The notes under the pieces were generated by a model. It made no database searches. It was not told the DNA's origin and saw only the letters and a program-made list of their open reading frames with translations. The translations under genes were made by a program, and so were the position numbers. Positions 37,401-47,514 of a DNA stretch of 64,000 bases are shown piece after piece. The stretch is from Mycogone perniciosa (lineage: Eukaryota > Ascomycota > Sordariomycetes > Hypocreales > Hypocreaceae): contig JAOALB010000026.1 in assembly GCA_025331125.1 (NCBI GenBank), positions 62,001-126,000 of the forward strand, written 5' to 3'. Numbering within the stretch: the first letter of the stretch is position 1; each line of letters begins with the position of its first letter.

Positions 37401-39764
37401 CCAAACTTCGTTCAGGCGGCAAATACGTTCAGAGTCTCGCCATTACCCAGCCAGAAACTGATGATGATGGCGAAAAACCCCAACCTAAACAATTCGTTGC
37501 CGAGAAAGTGGAGAAATTGGAGCATACAGTCGAAGAAGAAGAAGAAGAAGAAGAAGAAGAAGAAGGCGAGAAGAAGCCACCAGCGAGTGACCGAAGCACC
37601 TTCAAATACTACCTCTCGACGATGCGACCGATTAGCTTGGTTATTGCGAGCAGCTATTGCCTCTGCCAAACCTTTTCATATACTTTTAGATGTAAGTCTT
37701 CTAGCAGGCTTGGAACTTGTCGACTCTGCTGACTTTAGGTGCTCAGCGGTTTGGCTTACGTGGTGGGGTGATGGTCGAGGACGATCGAGCGATGATGTCG
37801 GATACTGGCTCAGTATCTTCACAGTATTGGCCTTAGCTGATGCATTTTTTGTATGTTTGGCAGTCATGTAAGTCATCCCAACATGGTGATACTTGATAAT
37901 GTGCTGCTAACCATCCAAACCAGGCATTTTCTGGTGATCATCGGGCCAACAGCTGGAAGGACTCTTCACAACAGAGTCCTAAAAGCAGTGATGAAGTAGG
38001 TCTACCGCGTCAAAATCCCTATTACCTATCCAATGCTAATCAATATCAGGGCCCCGATGTTGTTACTATCCAATACTGACACTGGCTCTTTGATCAATCG
38101 GTACGTGATTTGGTAGACTGGCCGGTTGCGGGATGCTGACAATTTGGTAGCTTCAGTCAGGACATGCGACTCGTGGACATAGATCTACCTATTTCTGTGG
38201 CAGTATTCCTTTTTGGTGAGCCCTGTCCTAATACCGGCAATTATTGTGGCTAATGTAATCATTCAGATGTCTGCACTTGCTTTGGTATAGTTGGGCTCGC
38301 AGTCGCAGCAGTGAGTTGGTTTGCCGCTGTGATGCCTTTCGTGATCGCCATTTTGGTCATAATCCAACGGTTCTATATCCGAACATCCAAGCAACTTCGT
38401 ATCCTCGAGTACGTCTTTTAGGCACCCTTCTTTGGGGATTTTGACTAATGCTAGTTGCAGAATCGAACACAAGGCACCACTATACTCTCATTTTCTCGAA
38501 TCGATCCATGGCGTAGCAACTATTCGCGCATTTGGCTGGATACAGCCGTACACCTCCAAGAACCTCAGCCTTCTCGATGATGCGCAAAAGCCATCCTATC
38601 TTCTCAATTGCATTCAGAGGTGGCTCACACTAGTCCTGGATCTTGTGGTCGCAGCCCTCACTATACTCCTGGTTGTCTTCGCCGTTGCCTTCAAGGGAAA
38701 GCTGAATCCTTCACTGTTAGGTATCGCTCTAGTTAACATGATGAACCTTGGACTAAACCTCAAGAGTATCATCATCGCTTGGTCTACCCTGGAGACTTCC
38801 CTTGGAGCCGTCACGCGGATCAAGAACTTCGAGGAAAGCACGCCTTCGGAGTTGCTTCCCGAGGAGAATAGGCTTCCTGAGAGGGTATGGCCCTCGCAAG
38901 GGACATTGGAAATCAGGAATCTCGCTGTGCAATATGAGTAAGTCAATTATGAATACCCGGTCACTGAGTAAAGTCTAATACAAAGAAGCCCAACCACAGA
39001 GCCTGTTCTTCGAAATGTTTCGCTTAGCATGAAGCACAGGGAGAAGATCGGTTTAGCTGGCCGAAGTGGAAGCGGCAAGAGTTCACTAATTCAAGCACTC
39101 CTACGAATGGCAAATATAGCTGAAGGCCAAATACTTCTGGATGGCGAGGACATTACCAAAGTGCCCAAATTCCTAATCCGGCAGAGACTGAGCTGCCTGA
39201 CCCAAGATCCATTTTTGTTCACCAACACCGTAAGATTCAATGCCGATCCGCTGGAAGAAAACACAGACGAAGAAATCATCAGTGCTCTCCAGCGAGTCGG
39301 TGTGTGGGACATTATCAGTGTCAAAACTGAGCAAGGAAAGGACCCTCTGTACGAGAAGATGGATAAAAACACCTTATCTCATGGGCAGCGGCAGTTGTTC
39401 TGTTTAGGCAGGACTTTGTTGAAGAAGAGCTCCATCCTTATTTTAGATGAGCCGACCAGCAAGTACGTTTTGTTCCATTCAATTCTTGCAGTTCCCCAAA
39501 GCTAACAGAGTGCGCAGCATCGACAACCAAACGGACGCGCAGATCCAGCAAGTCATCCGATCTGAGTTCAAAGACCGCACCATCATTATGATCGCGCATC
39601 GCCTTGATACTTTACTTGATTTTGATAAGATTGCTGTGCTAGAGCAGGGAAGACTGGCAGAGTTTGGATCCCCGACCGAGCTACTGGAGAATGTGGATGG
39701 TGTCTTTGCAAGACTGTACCACTCTGACAGAAGGAAGAGAAGGGGTTCTGATACAGATTCATAA
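34455..39764 (+). CDS. ABCC-type full ABC transporter, interrupted by an in-frame TGA
   Basis: Sixteen exons fit with all phases consistent: 34455-34554, 34611-35336, 35391-35620, 35671-35953, 36004-36237, 36286-37061, 37111-37273, 37326-37691, 37747-37867, 37924-37995, 38050-38100, 38151-38215, 38267-38408, 38461-38937, 38986-39462, 39518-39764 (1510 codons). Architecture: TMD0-like N-terminus, TMD1, NBD1 (Walker A about residue 683, signature MSGGQKQR, Walker B VFDDVFSGLD), TMD2 and NBD2 (Walker A about 1294, degenerate signature LSHGQRQ, Walker B ILDEPTS). This is the fungal ABCC multidrug/metabolite exporter layout. Codon 319 (35519-35521) is TGA in an otherwise conserved loop after TMD1 helix 1. 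The gene is therefore a nonsense allele or pseudogene, unless an unusually short 33-nt intron (35516-35548) is removed. An 11-Glu tract from (GAA)11 lies in the linker (37532-37564). The start at 34455 was chosen for its family-like N-terminus; ATG 34386 is possible. Confidence 0.8.
37532..37564 (+). repeat. (GAA)11 coding microsatellite
   Basis: Encodes eleven Glu in the linker after NBD1 of the ABCC protein. Perfect trinucleotide units are prone to length change. Confidence 0.95.
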
Positions 39765-40114
39765 AGATTTCCCGCACCACCAGATACTATTTATTTACCT
39801 ATAATTCCTTCATGAAGAGAGAAACAGTTGGAATTAGAAAGAACGTTAGGCCTGAGGCAGCATGCAGCTACCCGATCAAACACAGGAAAAGAAATAAAAC
39901 GCCGCCTGTTTTCTCTTCTTCACTATTCTCTTCCTTTTCTTTCTTACAATTTATTCTCTTATTACTATCGATATCGTATAATAGGCTTACATCTTACCAC
40001 TTATTGCCTCTGATTCCTACGTGCACATTAAGTTTACTTCCTCGCCCCTCGTTCAACGTACGTCTGTCCTTTCCCCGTCATTTAGTGAGAATTCGCTAAC
40101 TTCTCGCTCGGCCA
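39765..40114. other. Intergenic region
   Basis: It contains the 3' UTR of the ABCC gene and T/C-rich sequence. GTACGT near 40058 and the CTAAC...CCAG at 40097-40116 look like the splice sites of an intron of the decayed gene that follows, but no first exon with an ATG was found. Confidence 0.45.
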
Positions 40115-40621
40115 GACCACCCCTACAGCAAAAGCGTGGGTAGAAGATCTTCGTGGGTGGGGGGAGGCCCAGTTCCTGGGTTTCCTCTCTACCGATAATG
40201 GGTATATTCCCTGGCGAATGGCCCTTGACTCGGCCCTCGCTATGGTCCCAGCCGTTCTCTCTGGTGCTGTCGATCTCCCGGATGAGGAGTTTGACACTAC
40301 GATGGACACGCTGCTATAAGACCGCACGATCACTAAGTACTACGGCACAGGGCCCATACTGGCTGGAATTGGGATCATGTTCCGGAATCTCGGCATTTTG
40401 CAATCATATGGGGGGTCTCGCTTCGCCGCTGATGCCGAGCTCATACTCAAGCAAGCGGTTAATTACGCACACCAGTACGAGACAAAGTATGTCGCTCTGT
40501 TCGATTGGGACACGTTGATGCTCTGCTTCAAGACAACATGGGTTGGTGACGCCTGGATGAAGCCCAAAACAAGTCACCAAGACCAGAGCCCACAGATGTT
40601 GTCGATATCACTGTTTCTTTA
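40115..40621 (+). pseudogene. Decayed fungal gene with one in-frame TAA
   Basis: A single frame continues from an apparent 3' splice site (CTAAC ... CCAG) at about 40116 to 40621. It is interrupted only by TAA at about 40317-40319, where CAA would fit the flanking sequence. The predicted peptide is protein-like (Trp-Val-Glu-Asp-Leu-Arg; later YVALFDWDTL). A Phe-Asp-Trp-Asp-Leu type motif is familiar from repeated fungal hypothetical proteins, but no function is known. No initiating exon was found, so it is best read as a remnant. The C-to-T change that would make TAA is the type caused by RIP. Confidence 0.5.
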
Positions 40622-41256
40622 AGGAATGGAACTCGGAGTGCTCGGAAAACGGGGGGGGGGAGTGCTTTAACCCTCCCTGTAAACCTCAAACACAACTACG
40701 GACTCATCGCCTCACCAATTCCACCGCCACAGTTTGGATCACAACTATTTGCGTTGCTATAGCTGTGACTCGGGCTGGCTTTGGATTTGGGGCGCTCTCG
40801 ACTTCTTACATGGAAACCAGAGGACGCCAGCAGGTTCCAATGGCCAAAATGAAGTGATGACAACATGCATCACATATTACCAAATGAAATGCTTCAGAAA
40901 CAGGACATCACTCCTCCCGTCACTTCAGGCGAAGTTACTGGTCAAAGGCAACCTTGTTGAGCCATTGCGAGAGGCTAGATAATATACCATTGACCTATAT
41001 CAAGCCATTTCACGCGTGGCAGAGAATGAGTGCCATCGCAGGCACTGGTTCTGGGCGCGGATGGCAAATAAACGAGCAGAGTGAGGATCGCCAAGATTGC
41101 GTATCTAAGGGATGCGACAAGAAAGCCCCGAAGTATAAAGAACGTGGCTGGACAACCTTCGTCCGACGATAGCTTTCAGATAGACAGCAAGGTCTTTTTA
41201 TAAATTACCAAGAGTTGGATACTGCCACGGTATCACCACAGTCAACTCCATCACTA
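40622..41256. other. Intergenic or decayed sequence
   Basis: Short open stretches only. A TATA-like TTTTTATAAATT at 41194-41205 lies 52 bp before the ATG of the next remnant. A run of nine or more G occurs near 40650. Confidence 0.4.
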
Positions 41257-41837
41257 TGGATGACTCTCACCCGGACTCCTGCGCGGTGACCCCAAATACC
41301 GAGCGCCGCCCTGCTGGCACAGAACGACCATGATATCGGCTAGGAAGACTTGCAGAAACGATTGGACACATCACATAAAAAGAAAAAGACGGGTTTTTAG
41401 AGACAGATTCAACTGGAGGGATCTGTTGCTGAGGAGTTGAGAAATTGGAATTCACTGTTGACACCTTCAAGATGTGACTCTAGGCGGAGGAAATAAGTCG
41501 CGAGGATGCCATAGAGGACCTACAAGTACAACTCAACACCATCCAGTCGTAGCTGTGTGGGAGAGACGTGAGGATGCAATATGTGAAGAATATGTTGGAG
41601 ACTCTTATGCATAGGGCCATGGAGCGGGAACTATGCTCTGGTGAGGACACCATCATTTTGTTGGTAGGGGCAGTTGATGCAGTAATGGTTCTCCTTCATT
41701 CATCCCTTTGGCTTTGCACAATGCAATTCTCGTTCTTCAACCCTAGCTACGTGCCACCAAACCGTTGTTATGTGATGGACACAGCGGTTTTGGGGATCGT
41801 TCATGTAGTTAAAGGGATAGGACGTGCGGCTATGTAG
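41257..41837 (+). pseudogene. Decayed gene with several in-frame stops
   Basis: From the ATG at 41257 one frame stays protein-like through 41837 but carries about six stops: TGA, TAA, TGA, TGA, TAG and TAG. Each lies where CGA, CAA or CAG would give ordinary coding sequence. The part around 41490-41630 reads as a charged, heptad-like helix (EDLQVQLNTIQS). A TATA-like element lies about 50 bp upstream. The pattern of C-to-T stops suggests RIP or long neutral decay. No family is recognised. Confidence 0.45.
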
Positions 41838-42150
41838 TTTGTGTCGTCACTACGCACAATGGAGCATTGTTAGACCACTTTTAGCATGGACGTGATTTGC
41901 CGGAATATGACCTCTTTGTACTAGGCAACTTTGTTGTGTTTGATGGAGCTCTGAACAGCCGATTCTCAAAGAGGCCACGAGAAGACACAATGAAGCCTTA
42001 TATCTGCATTGAGAACAAAGCTCTTTCGTGAAAACTGTGAGAATAATCCCCAAATATCTCCATGAACTCACGATGGATATGTATAAGTAGATGCCGTCCT
42101 TACCTTCAAACACACGACATCACCATTCATAGCATTCCACTTCACACGAT

Positions 42151-42178
42151 CATCAATCATCAATCATCAATCATCAAC
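42151..42178. repeat. CATCAAT tandem repeat
   Basis: Three CATCAAT units and one CATCAAC unit lie 57 bp upstream of the small gene's ATG, probably in its leader. Confidence 0.9.
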
Positions 42179-42234
42179 CCCAAACAACAAGCACACCAGC
42201 AAACCACAAACTACCACGTCAAAAGAAAATCAGT

Positions 42235-42570
42235 ATGTGTCGACAATTCGGCTTTACCAAGGAGTGCGTTCGGTGCAAGCACAACCTCCCCTACCTTCTC
42301 GACTTGGTGTTGTGCGAAGAAGTCATCAGCAAGTCTGGCGAATCGGGAGAATGCCGCACAGGCTTGACCCTTGTGCACCAGACAATCGAGGATATATGCA
42401 AGACTGCCCTTGACATGTGCAGAAGCTGTGTTGTTGCGCTGAAAGCTGGCGGACCCGAGATTCCTGATAGGAAGACTGCTTTTGATGAACACCTGAAGTT
42501 TAGACTGAGCATCAACGAGCCTGGATATTCGTCTTCCGAGGGTGATTTTGATGATGAGCAGAAGAGTTGA
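42235..42570 (+). CDS. Small Cys-rich hypothetical protein (MC-start)
   Basis: A single exon encodes 111 residues, starting Met-Cys after an A/C-rich leader (ATG at 42235, Ala-rich purine context with G at -2). Cys residues lie at 2, 11, 14, 27, 40, 55, 62 and 65, including C11-x2-C14-K-H16 and C62-x2-C65. The C-terminal third is acidic and Ser-rich. There is no signal peptide, so a cytosolic or nuclear zinc-binding protein is more likely than a secreted effector; this is inference. It resembles in layout the proteins at 18764-19288 and 53346-53729. It sits next to the decayed island and has a compact promoter of its own. No known family was recognised. Confidence 0.6.
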   Translation: MCRQFGFTKECVRCKHNLPYLLDLVLCEEVISKSGESGECRTGLTLVHQTIEDICKTALDMCRSCVVALKAGGPEIPDRKTAFDEHLKFRLSINEPGYSSSEGDFDDEQKS

Positions 42571-42783
42571 ACTTTTGTTGTGCCTCAGATGTGTAGGAAA
42601 ATACAAGGCACAGATAGATTTTCAGACATGAATAGATGTTGCAATTCCATTTCATCAAAATTAATGTGTCCGAGCAAATCGCCAATAATATACAAAATTC
42701 CAATACCCAATGCTCGCTTTGTTATCCAAAGATTAATAAATAGCCAATGCAAAAGTGAAGCCCAACTCCGAAAAATTTTTATC

Positions 42784-44862
42784 TTATCGCAGCATATATG
42801 ACAGGTCAGGGAGATTTTGCAGAAGGCTAGCGACAATCTCCTCATCGGCAGCACTTAGGTCTTGCGTAGATATCGAAGGCTCTGGTAGAGCCTTTGCCGT
42901 AATAGTTGTGTTTGCGTCAATAGAAGACCTTTGAGACGCAGTTGTGGGCTTTGAGGGTTCCATGGCGAACGATGCTGATGTCGGCGTTGTAACACTTGGT
43001 TTTAGATTGCTACTCGCCTCAAAATGTCCAAAGTCCCAGGAATCGGATGTTGGATTTGAGACAGTATCCTTCCTCTCTAGGGCTGGCGCCAAATCATCAA
43101 ACATCTTGTTTGGAATGCCAGCGTGAGATTGGAGACCGCTGTGTAGCACCTCGCCGAGGCTTACTGGGCCTACGGAGAGCGAGGCCATTCCACTGTCCCC
43201 AAATGTTGGTGAACTTACCATCTCGCCCCAGTCGTCATCGTCGTCTTCATCCTTGCCTGCAGTTGCGATACTTATGGGTTGAATAGGTGCTGGGGGAGGT
43301 GCACTATTCTTGGGCGGCAGCTCCTCAATGGCCAGGGAATGTCGAGGCGTCTCTGATACACGTGGGGTTGGTTGCGGTTTAGGAGGACTTGTTTGTTGAA
43401 CCTCGCTGGCCAGAGGGTGTTGAGAAACAGTAGGCGATGACGGTAAGTCGGTAGTCCAACCAAAGGACACAGCCGTCGGAGACACAACCGGCGATTTCAA
43501 TGAAGTCTGCCTCGAATGCCTGCCGTTTCTTCCTAGTAGCTCACCAATCTCTACTGGGGGAGCTGAAGAATCCCAGTTGAACATGGTTGCGCCAGATGCT
43601 CCAAGCCTTCTTCCGAGGACAATACGCCCAGTGATAGAGTCTTCCTCCATCCATCGCCGTACCGTTTTAATCGTCCGGTCTCGCACTTCCGATCCAGTCC
43701 AAGAGGCGCGGACGTAATTGTCATCGTCCCCCAAGTTATGTTTCCGTAGGGAGCCGAAGCGGGATATGCGGTACCAAGCGTTACGTTCGCTGCTGGAGGA
43801 AAATGTGTTATCGATGATGACATCTGGGACCGGTTCCGGTTCGACGGTGATAGGTTTGGTTGACGAGAATAGGTCGTCAAGCTTGCTGAGATCAATAGAA
43901 AATGGAATTGGTGGAGCCTTTGGGGTTTTCGGCGCAGGTCTTTCAGTCTCGTGAGGCTCAAAAATCGTACGTTGGCCTAGCGGTTCTCGAGATTCTTCCT
44001 CATGCACCAGTCCGGAGTCTTCAACTGTTGAACTCTCATCTTCGTGAGCGACATCGTCGTAGTTGATCTGTGGCACTTCGCCGAGCTTGAGTTCAAGAAC
44101 ATCTGCTGCCTCCTCAAAATGGTCCTCCACATTGTTTGGTTGCTTCGTTTCCACGATCGGGACTATATCCGGAGAAACGCTTCGCATAGCAATCCCGTCG
44201 TACATCTCAACCAATTTCTGTACCCTTGATGGCGGCCTGTCCTGATCTAAGCCATGGTCAACATCTGGAACCAGTTCATCCAGACTTTCGTTCGGCATTG
44301 GCTCTTCGAGTGGAACTGATGTTGCTGATGCATGCTCTTCCGCCGGGGCTTCCGGTTTCTTCTCCTCAGTCTCCCAAGCATCCTTCGCATCGACAACAAG
44401 TTCCAATGGCGGCAGTAGGATCGAAACGCCATTCTTCAGCGATGATTCTTCATGCAATCCGTCCCCATCACCAAGACTAATCGCCGAGTCCACAACCCGA
44501 TCATCCCGCGATCGCTCAGAATCGCTCCTTGTCCTCGCCACGCCTCTCTCCAAGTCCCCCGTGTCTAAGCCCCCGAGACTCACCCCTCTCCACGGATCCG
44601 GCGACAAATGTCTCATCGAGGGCGATCTCATCGGCTTCAGCCCAGGACTCCTCCCCCACCTGGGACTCTCCTTTCCAACACTGCTGGCAGCATCATTCCA
44701 CCCACCCCACGCCTCATCATCGTTCCACGACGTCGCTCGTCCGGGGGATAGCCTCCGCGGGCTGAGATGATCGGTGGCAAAGTGCGCGCTTTGGGGCGCG
44801 GTCGGTAGGTCTATCTTCGCGGGGGTTTCGGCGGCCCATGGCGAGCCCCAGGGATCGTCCAT
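42784..44862 (-). CDS. Large disordered W/D-motif protein, conserved fungal type
   Basis: A single exon encodes 692 residues from an ATG at 44862 (MDDPWGSPW). The sequence is mostly low complexity: Ser/Pro-rich, with acidic stretches and repeated Asp/Trp motifs (DDPWG, DDEAWGGW, DDDDDWGEM, DSWDFGHF). Such acidic Trp motifs resemble the short linear motifs that bind clathrin-adaptor ear domains, as in aftiphilin and similar accessory proteins; this is an inference. One folded-looking segment lies in the middle (about residues 360-430, around AWYRISRFGSLRKH). The C-terminal NLPDLSYMLR ending is compact and hydrophobic and probably a conserved binding motif. No enzyme domain or membrane segment is seen. 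The stop is only about 210 bp from the end of the small Cys-rich gene, which is convergent with it. Confidence 0.75.
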   Translation of the reverse strand: MDDPWGSPWAAETPAKIDLPTAPQSAHFATDHLSPRRLSPGRATSWNDDEAWGGWNDAASSVGKESPRWGRSPGLKPMRSPSMRHLSPDPWRGVSLGGLDTGDLERGVARTRSDSERSRDDRVVDSAISLGDGDGLHEESSLKNGVSILLPPLELVVDAKDAWETEEKKPEAPAEEHASATSVPLEEPMPNESLDELVPDVDHGLDQDRPPSRVQKLVEMYDGIAMRSVSPDIVPIVETKQPNNVEDHFEEAADVLELKLGEVPQINYDDVAHEDESSTVEDSGLVHEEESREPLGQRTIFEPHETERPAPKTPKAPPIPFSIDLSKLDDLFSSTKPITVEPEPVPDVIIDNTFSSSSERNAWYRISRFGSLRKHNLGDDDNYVRASWTGSEVRDRTIKTVRRWMEEDSITGRIVLGRRLGASGATMFNWDSSAPPVEIGELLGRNGRHSRQTSLKSPVVSPTAVSFGWTTDLPSSPTVSQHPLASEVQQTSPPKPQPTPRVSETPRHSLAIEELPPKNSAPPPAPIQPISIATAGKDEDDDDDWGEMVSSPTFGDSGMASLSVGPVSLGEVLHSGLQSHAGIPNKMFDDLAPALERKDTVSNPTSDSWDFGHFEASSNLKPSVTTPTSASFAMEPSKPTTASQRSSIDANTTITAKALPEPSISTQDLSAADEEIVASLLQNLPDLSYMLR

Positions 44863-45612
44863 GCCGGGCGACAGGGCATGTCGCGCGCGGTCAATGGATA
44901 GCTTGAACGCAAATCAAGAGAAGATATGAGCAGAGATGGGTTATAATGTAGGCTGCTGTGCCATGGCGAGGAGTCAATCGGTCGTTCGTTTCGGCCGTGT
45001 TGGACAGAGCTGTTGTTTCTGCCTACAGGCTTGGATGGTGGAACTCTTGTAAAGCGATGGCAGTAGAGGATCGATTGTCGGATAGCCAATTATTCACCGG
45101 TTTTCGAGAGGATAAAAAGGGTTGTATCCGGAAAATATAAGCACAATTCCTTTCATTTGGTGGGAAGATTACGAGGTGGAAAAGGTCCAGGTTTGGGTTT
45201 GGATTGGAACGATGCTCCGTAGGTACCTCTAATTAATGGGGTACAGGGGACCCCCGATTCGTACCTGAATCCCACATAATAAGGCTCCGCCTCCGGGAAG
45301 ATCAATTTCAATGGACACTCGGAGAAATGCCAACGCACAACTGTCATCGATAATGTTTGTACACCATAGTAACAGGATTATAATTTCACTATGAAACTTT
45401 ACAAAATCCTTCACGGTTACATCCATCCTGTAACACATATACATGTAGCCCCTTTTAGCAATGTCCATAGGCCCAACCAAAGGCTCGTAAAAAAGGCCGG
45501 ATTACCACCTCGTCCCAGAACAATCCCCCCGTATTACTCCACGCTAAGTTGAGTTGAGTTCATCAATCATAACAAGAGTGTCGCCAGCGACCCGAAAGAT
45601 ATCCCGTGAGTC
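44863..45612. other. Intergenic region between two minus-strand genes
   Basis: It contains the promoter of the W/D-motif gene and the 3' UTR of the CAF-1 gene. No other feature is seen. Confidence 0.55.
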
Positions 45613-47514
45613 TCACATGACGATCTCGTGGCCTGACTTCAGTTCCCATTCCTTCGACCGCCCGGCACCTCTTTTCTCCGCAACATGCTCAATCGTGTTC
45701 TTGACTTCCGCACGCGAGACACTATCTCGGAACTGGTGGAAGATGAAGTCGATGATTCCAACCTTGGATAGCGCCTTGTTGTCCAAGATGGCTTGCTTGA
45801 TATCATTCATGAGCTCAGCCTTGACCAGCTTGGCACTGCCAGTATTAGGACCACCGCCTCCACCAAGGGCAGCGAGGGCGTTAGAAGGGGTCGGTGGAGG
45901 TGGCATCTTGGCTTCACTCTCAGACTTGATCATCTTGAGTGCCTTGCCCTTCGTGACCTTGGGTTCTGGCTCCCAATACTTGGTTGAAAGCGGATCAATA
46001 CCCCACTGCTGCTCGAGTCCCTCTGCAATACCTGTTAGCCTTCGTTTGTGGATAGAACACCGATTTGAAGTCTTACCGTGGATAAACTCCATCTTACTTC
46101 CATGGACTGCCGGGTTGGGCCCTTGTCTGCTAGGGTTCTCGAAGCAGATGCCAGTACTGTCAGGCTCCATTGTCATTCCAAACACCCTTCCAGAGATGCC
46201 AGCATCTTCAGAATCATCAAGAAAGCCGTCCATATCATCCTCATCATCAAGCTCCTCCTCTTCATCCTCAATATCAAGATCCTCGCCTTCTTCTTCCTGC
46301 CACTCAGCTTCCGAGTCATAGTCGTAGTCTAGCGGCAAGCGTCGTCCCATCGATCTTCGCGCCAGTTTCTGCATGTTCCCCTTGCCAAGGGCAAATGGCT
46401 TGAACGTCATTGTGCCATAGTAAGGCGGGCGCACATCTTGGGAAAATGCAATCACTTTCATGGGAATCTTGGCAAGCTGTTTCCGAGCCTCCACGTCCGC
46501 GCCAGTGTTTCCAGACTTCTGTGTCTCCTTGGACACTGCCTCCATTATGTGTTTGACCGGTTCGTGAAGTTTGCCACGCCGAAGTGGTTTATAGGGGAGA
46601 GTGAAGATATCCATCGGGTTAAAAGGGCAAAGTTCGTGCTGCTGGCTGGTGATGTGTTTGTCCAAGATTCGCGACTTTGCTTCTCGTGTCTCCTCATCCA
46701 TTAGCACAGCCGCTGGAGCTAGTCGGGTGTTCTTCTTGACAAAAAATGGCGGGAACATCTTTGTATATTCAGAACCTGCCTTTTTGGTTGTAGACGCTGC
46801 TGAGTTGGCCTTTGCCGGACTGGTGACATTTGCCGCTGCTTCTCCCTCGGCCCTCTTAGGGGTGCTTTTGAAGAAGATGCTCAGGGTCTTCTGGTTCCGG
46901 GCTTTTCGATCCTGCTCCTCTTCCTTCTTTCGCTTCTTCTCTGCTTTGGCACGATCCTCTTCTTCCTTCTGCTTGCGCTTCTCTTCTTTCTCCTTCGCGC
47001 GGGCTGCCTTCTCCTCTTCTTGCTTAACCTTCTCGGCAGCTCTGATGGAGGCTTTCTCATCCTTTTCCTTCTTCTTATCGGCAAGCTCCTTGTCGCGAGC
47101 CTTCTTCTCGGCATCAGTCAAACGCTTTCGTTTCGCCGCCGGATTCATGGTGGTCACGGGTGGTTTGTTGCTGGTAGATGCTGGCGCTGGCTTGTCTTTT
47201 GATGGAGTTGGAGGAGAAGGGGAGTTCCGCGGAGGAGTGATGCTGCCGATCTCCGTGAGATCAGACGATGATGGTTCGGGAGAGGAATGTCTAGGGTTGT
47301 GTGTAACAGAGTGAAGCACTGGCAGGTAGATTAGCACGCTGATTTGACACATAAATCAGGGAGTTGTAGTAGCAAACTCACAGCCGTCTTCGGAGGTTTT
47401 GTTCTCCTGAGAACAGTCCATCTTTAATACTTCGCCCGAAAACTCATCATGGCTTCTCTTGCGGCCCGCTGTCTCCGGTTCTTGGATGTTCGAGGATAAC
47501 TCAGAGAGCGGCAT
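45613..47514 (-). CDS. rlf2: Chromatin assembly factor 1 large subunit (p150/Rlf2-like)
   Basis: Three exons (47382-47514, 46077-47318, 45613-46022) encode 594 residues. Introns are 63 and 54 nt, with donors GTGAGT and GTAAGA. For intron 2 the TTGCAG acceptor was chosen over the nearer CTAACAG because the branch point needs spacing. The N-terminus is Ser/Pro-rich. A highly charged Lys/Glu/Arg coiled region (residues about 104-183, the KER) is followed at once by QKTLSIFF (187-194), a consensus PCNA-interacting box. The conserved CAF1A segment PPYYGTM...RRLPLDYDYDSEAEW follows, then a long acidic (ED) histone-binding stretch and a C-terminal winged-helix-like domain. In the family this subunit carries H3-H4 to replicating DNA through PCNA in the nucleus. 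A 14-codon upstream frame overlaps the start codon out of frame. Confidence 0.9.
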
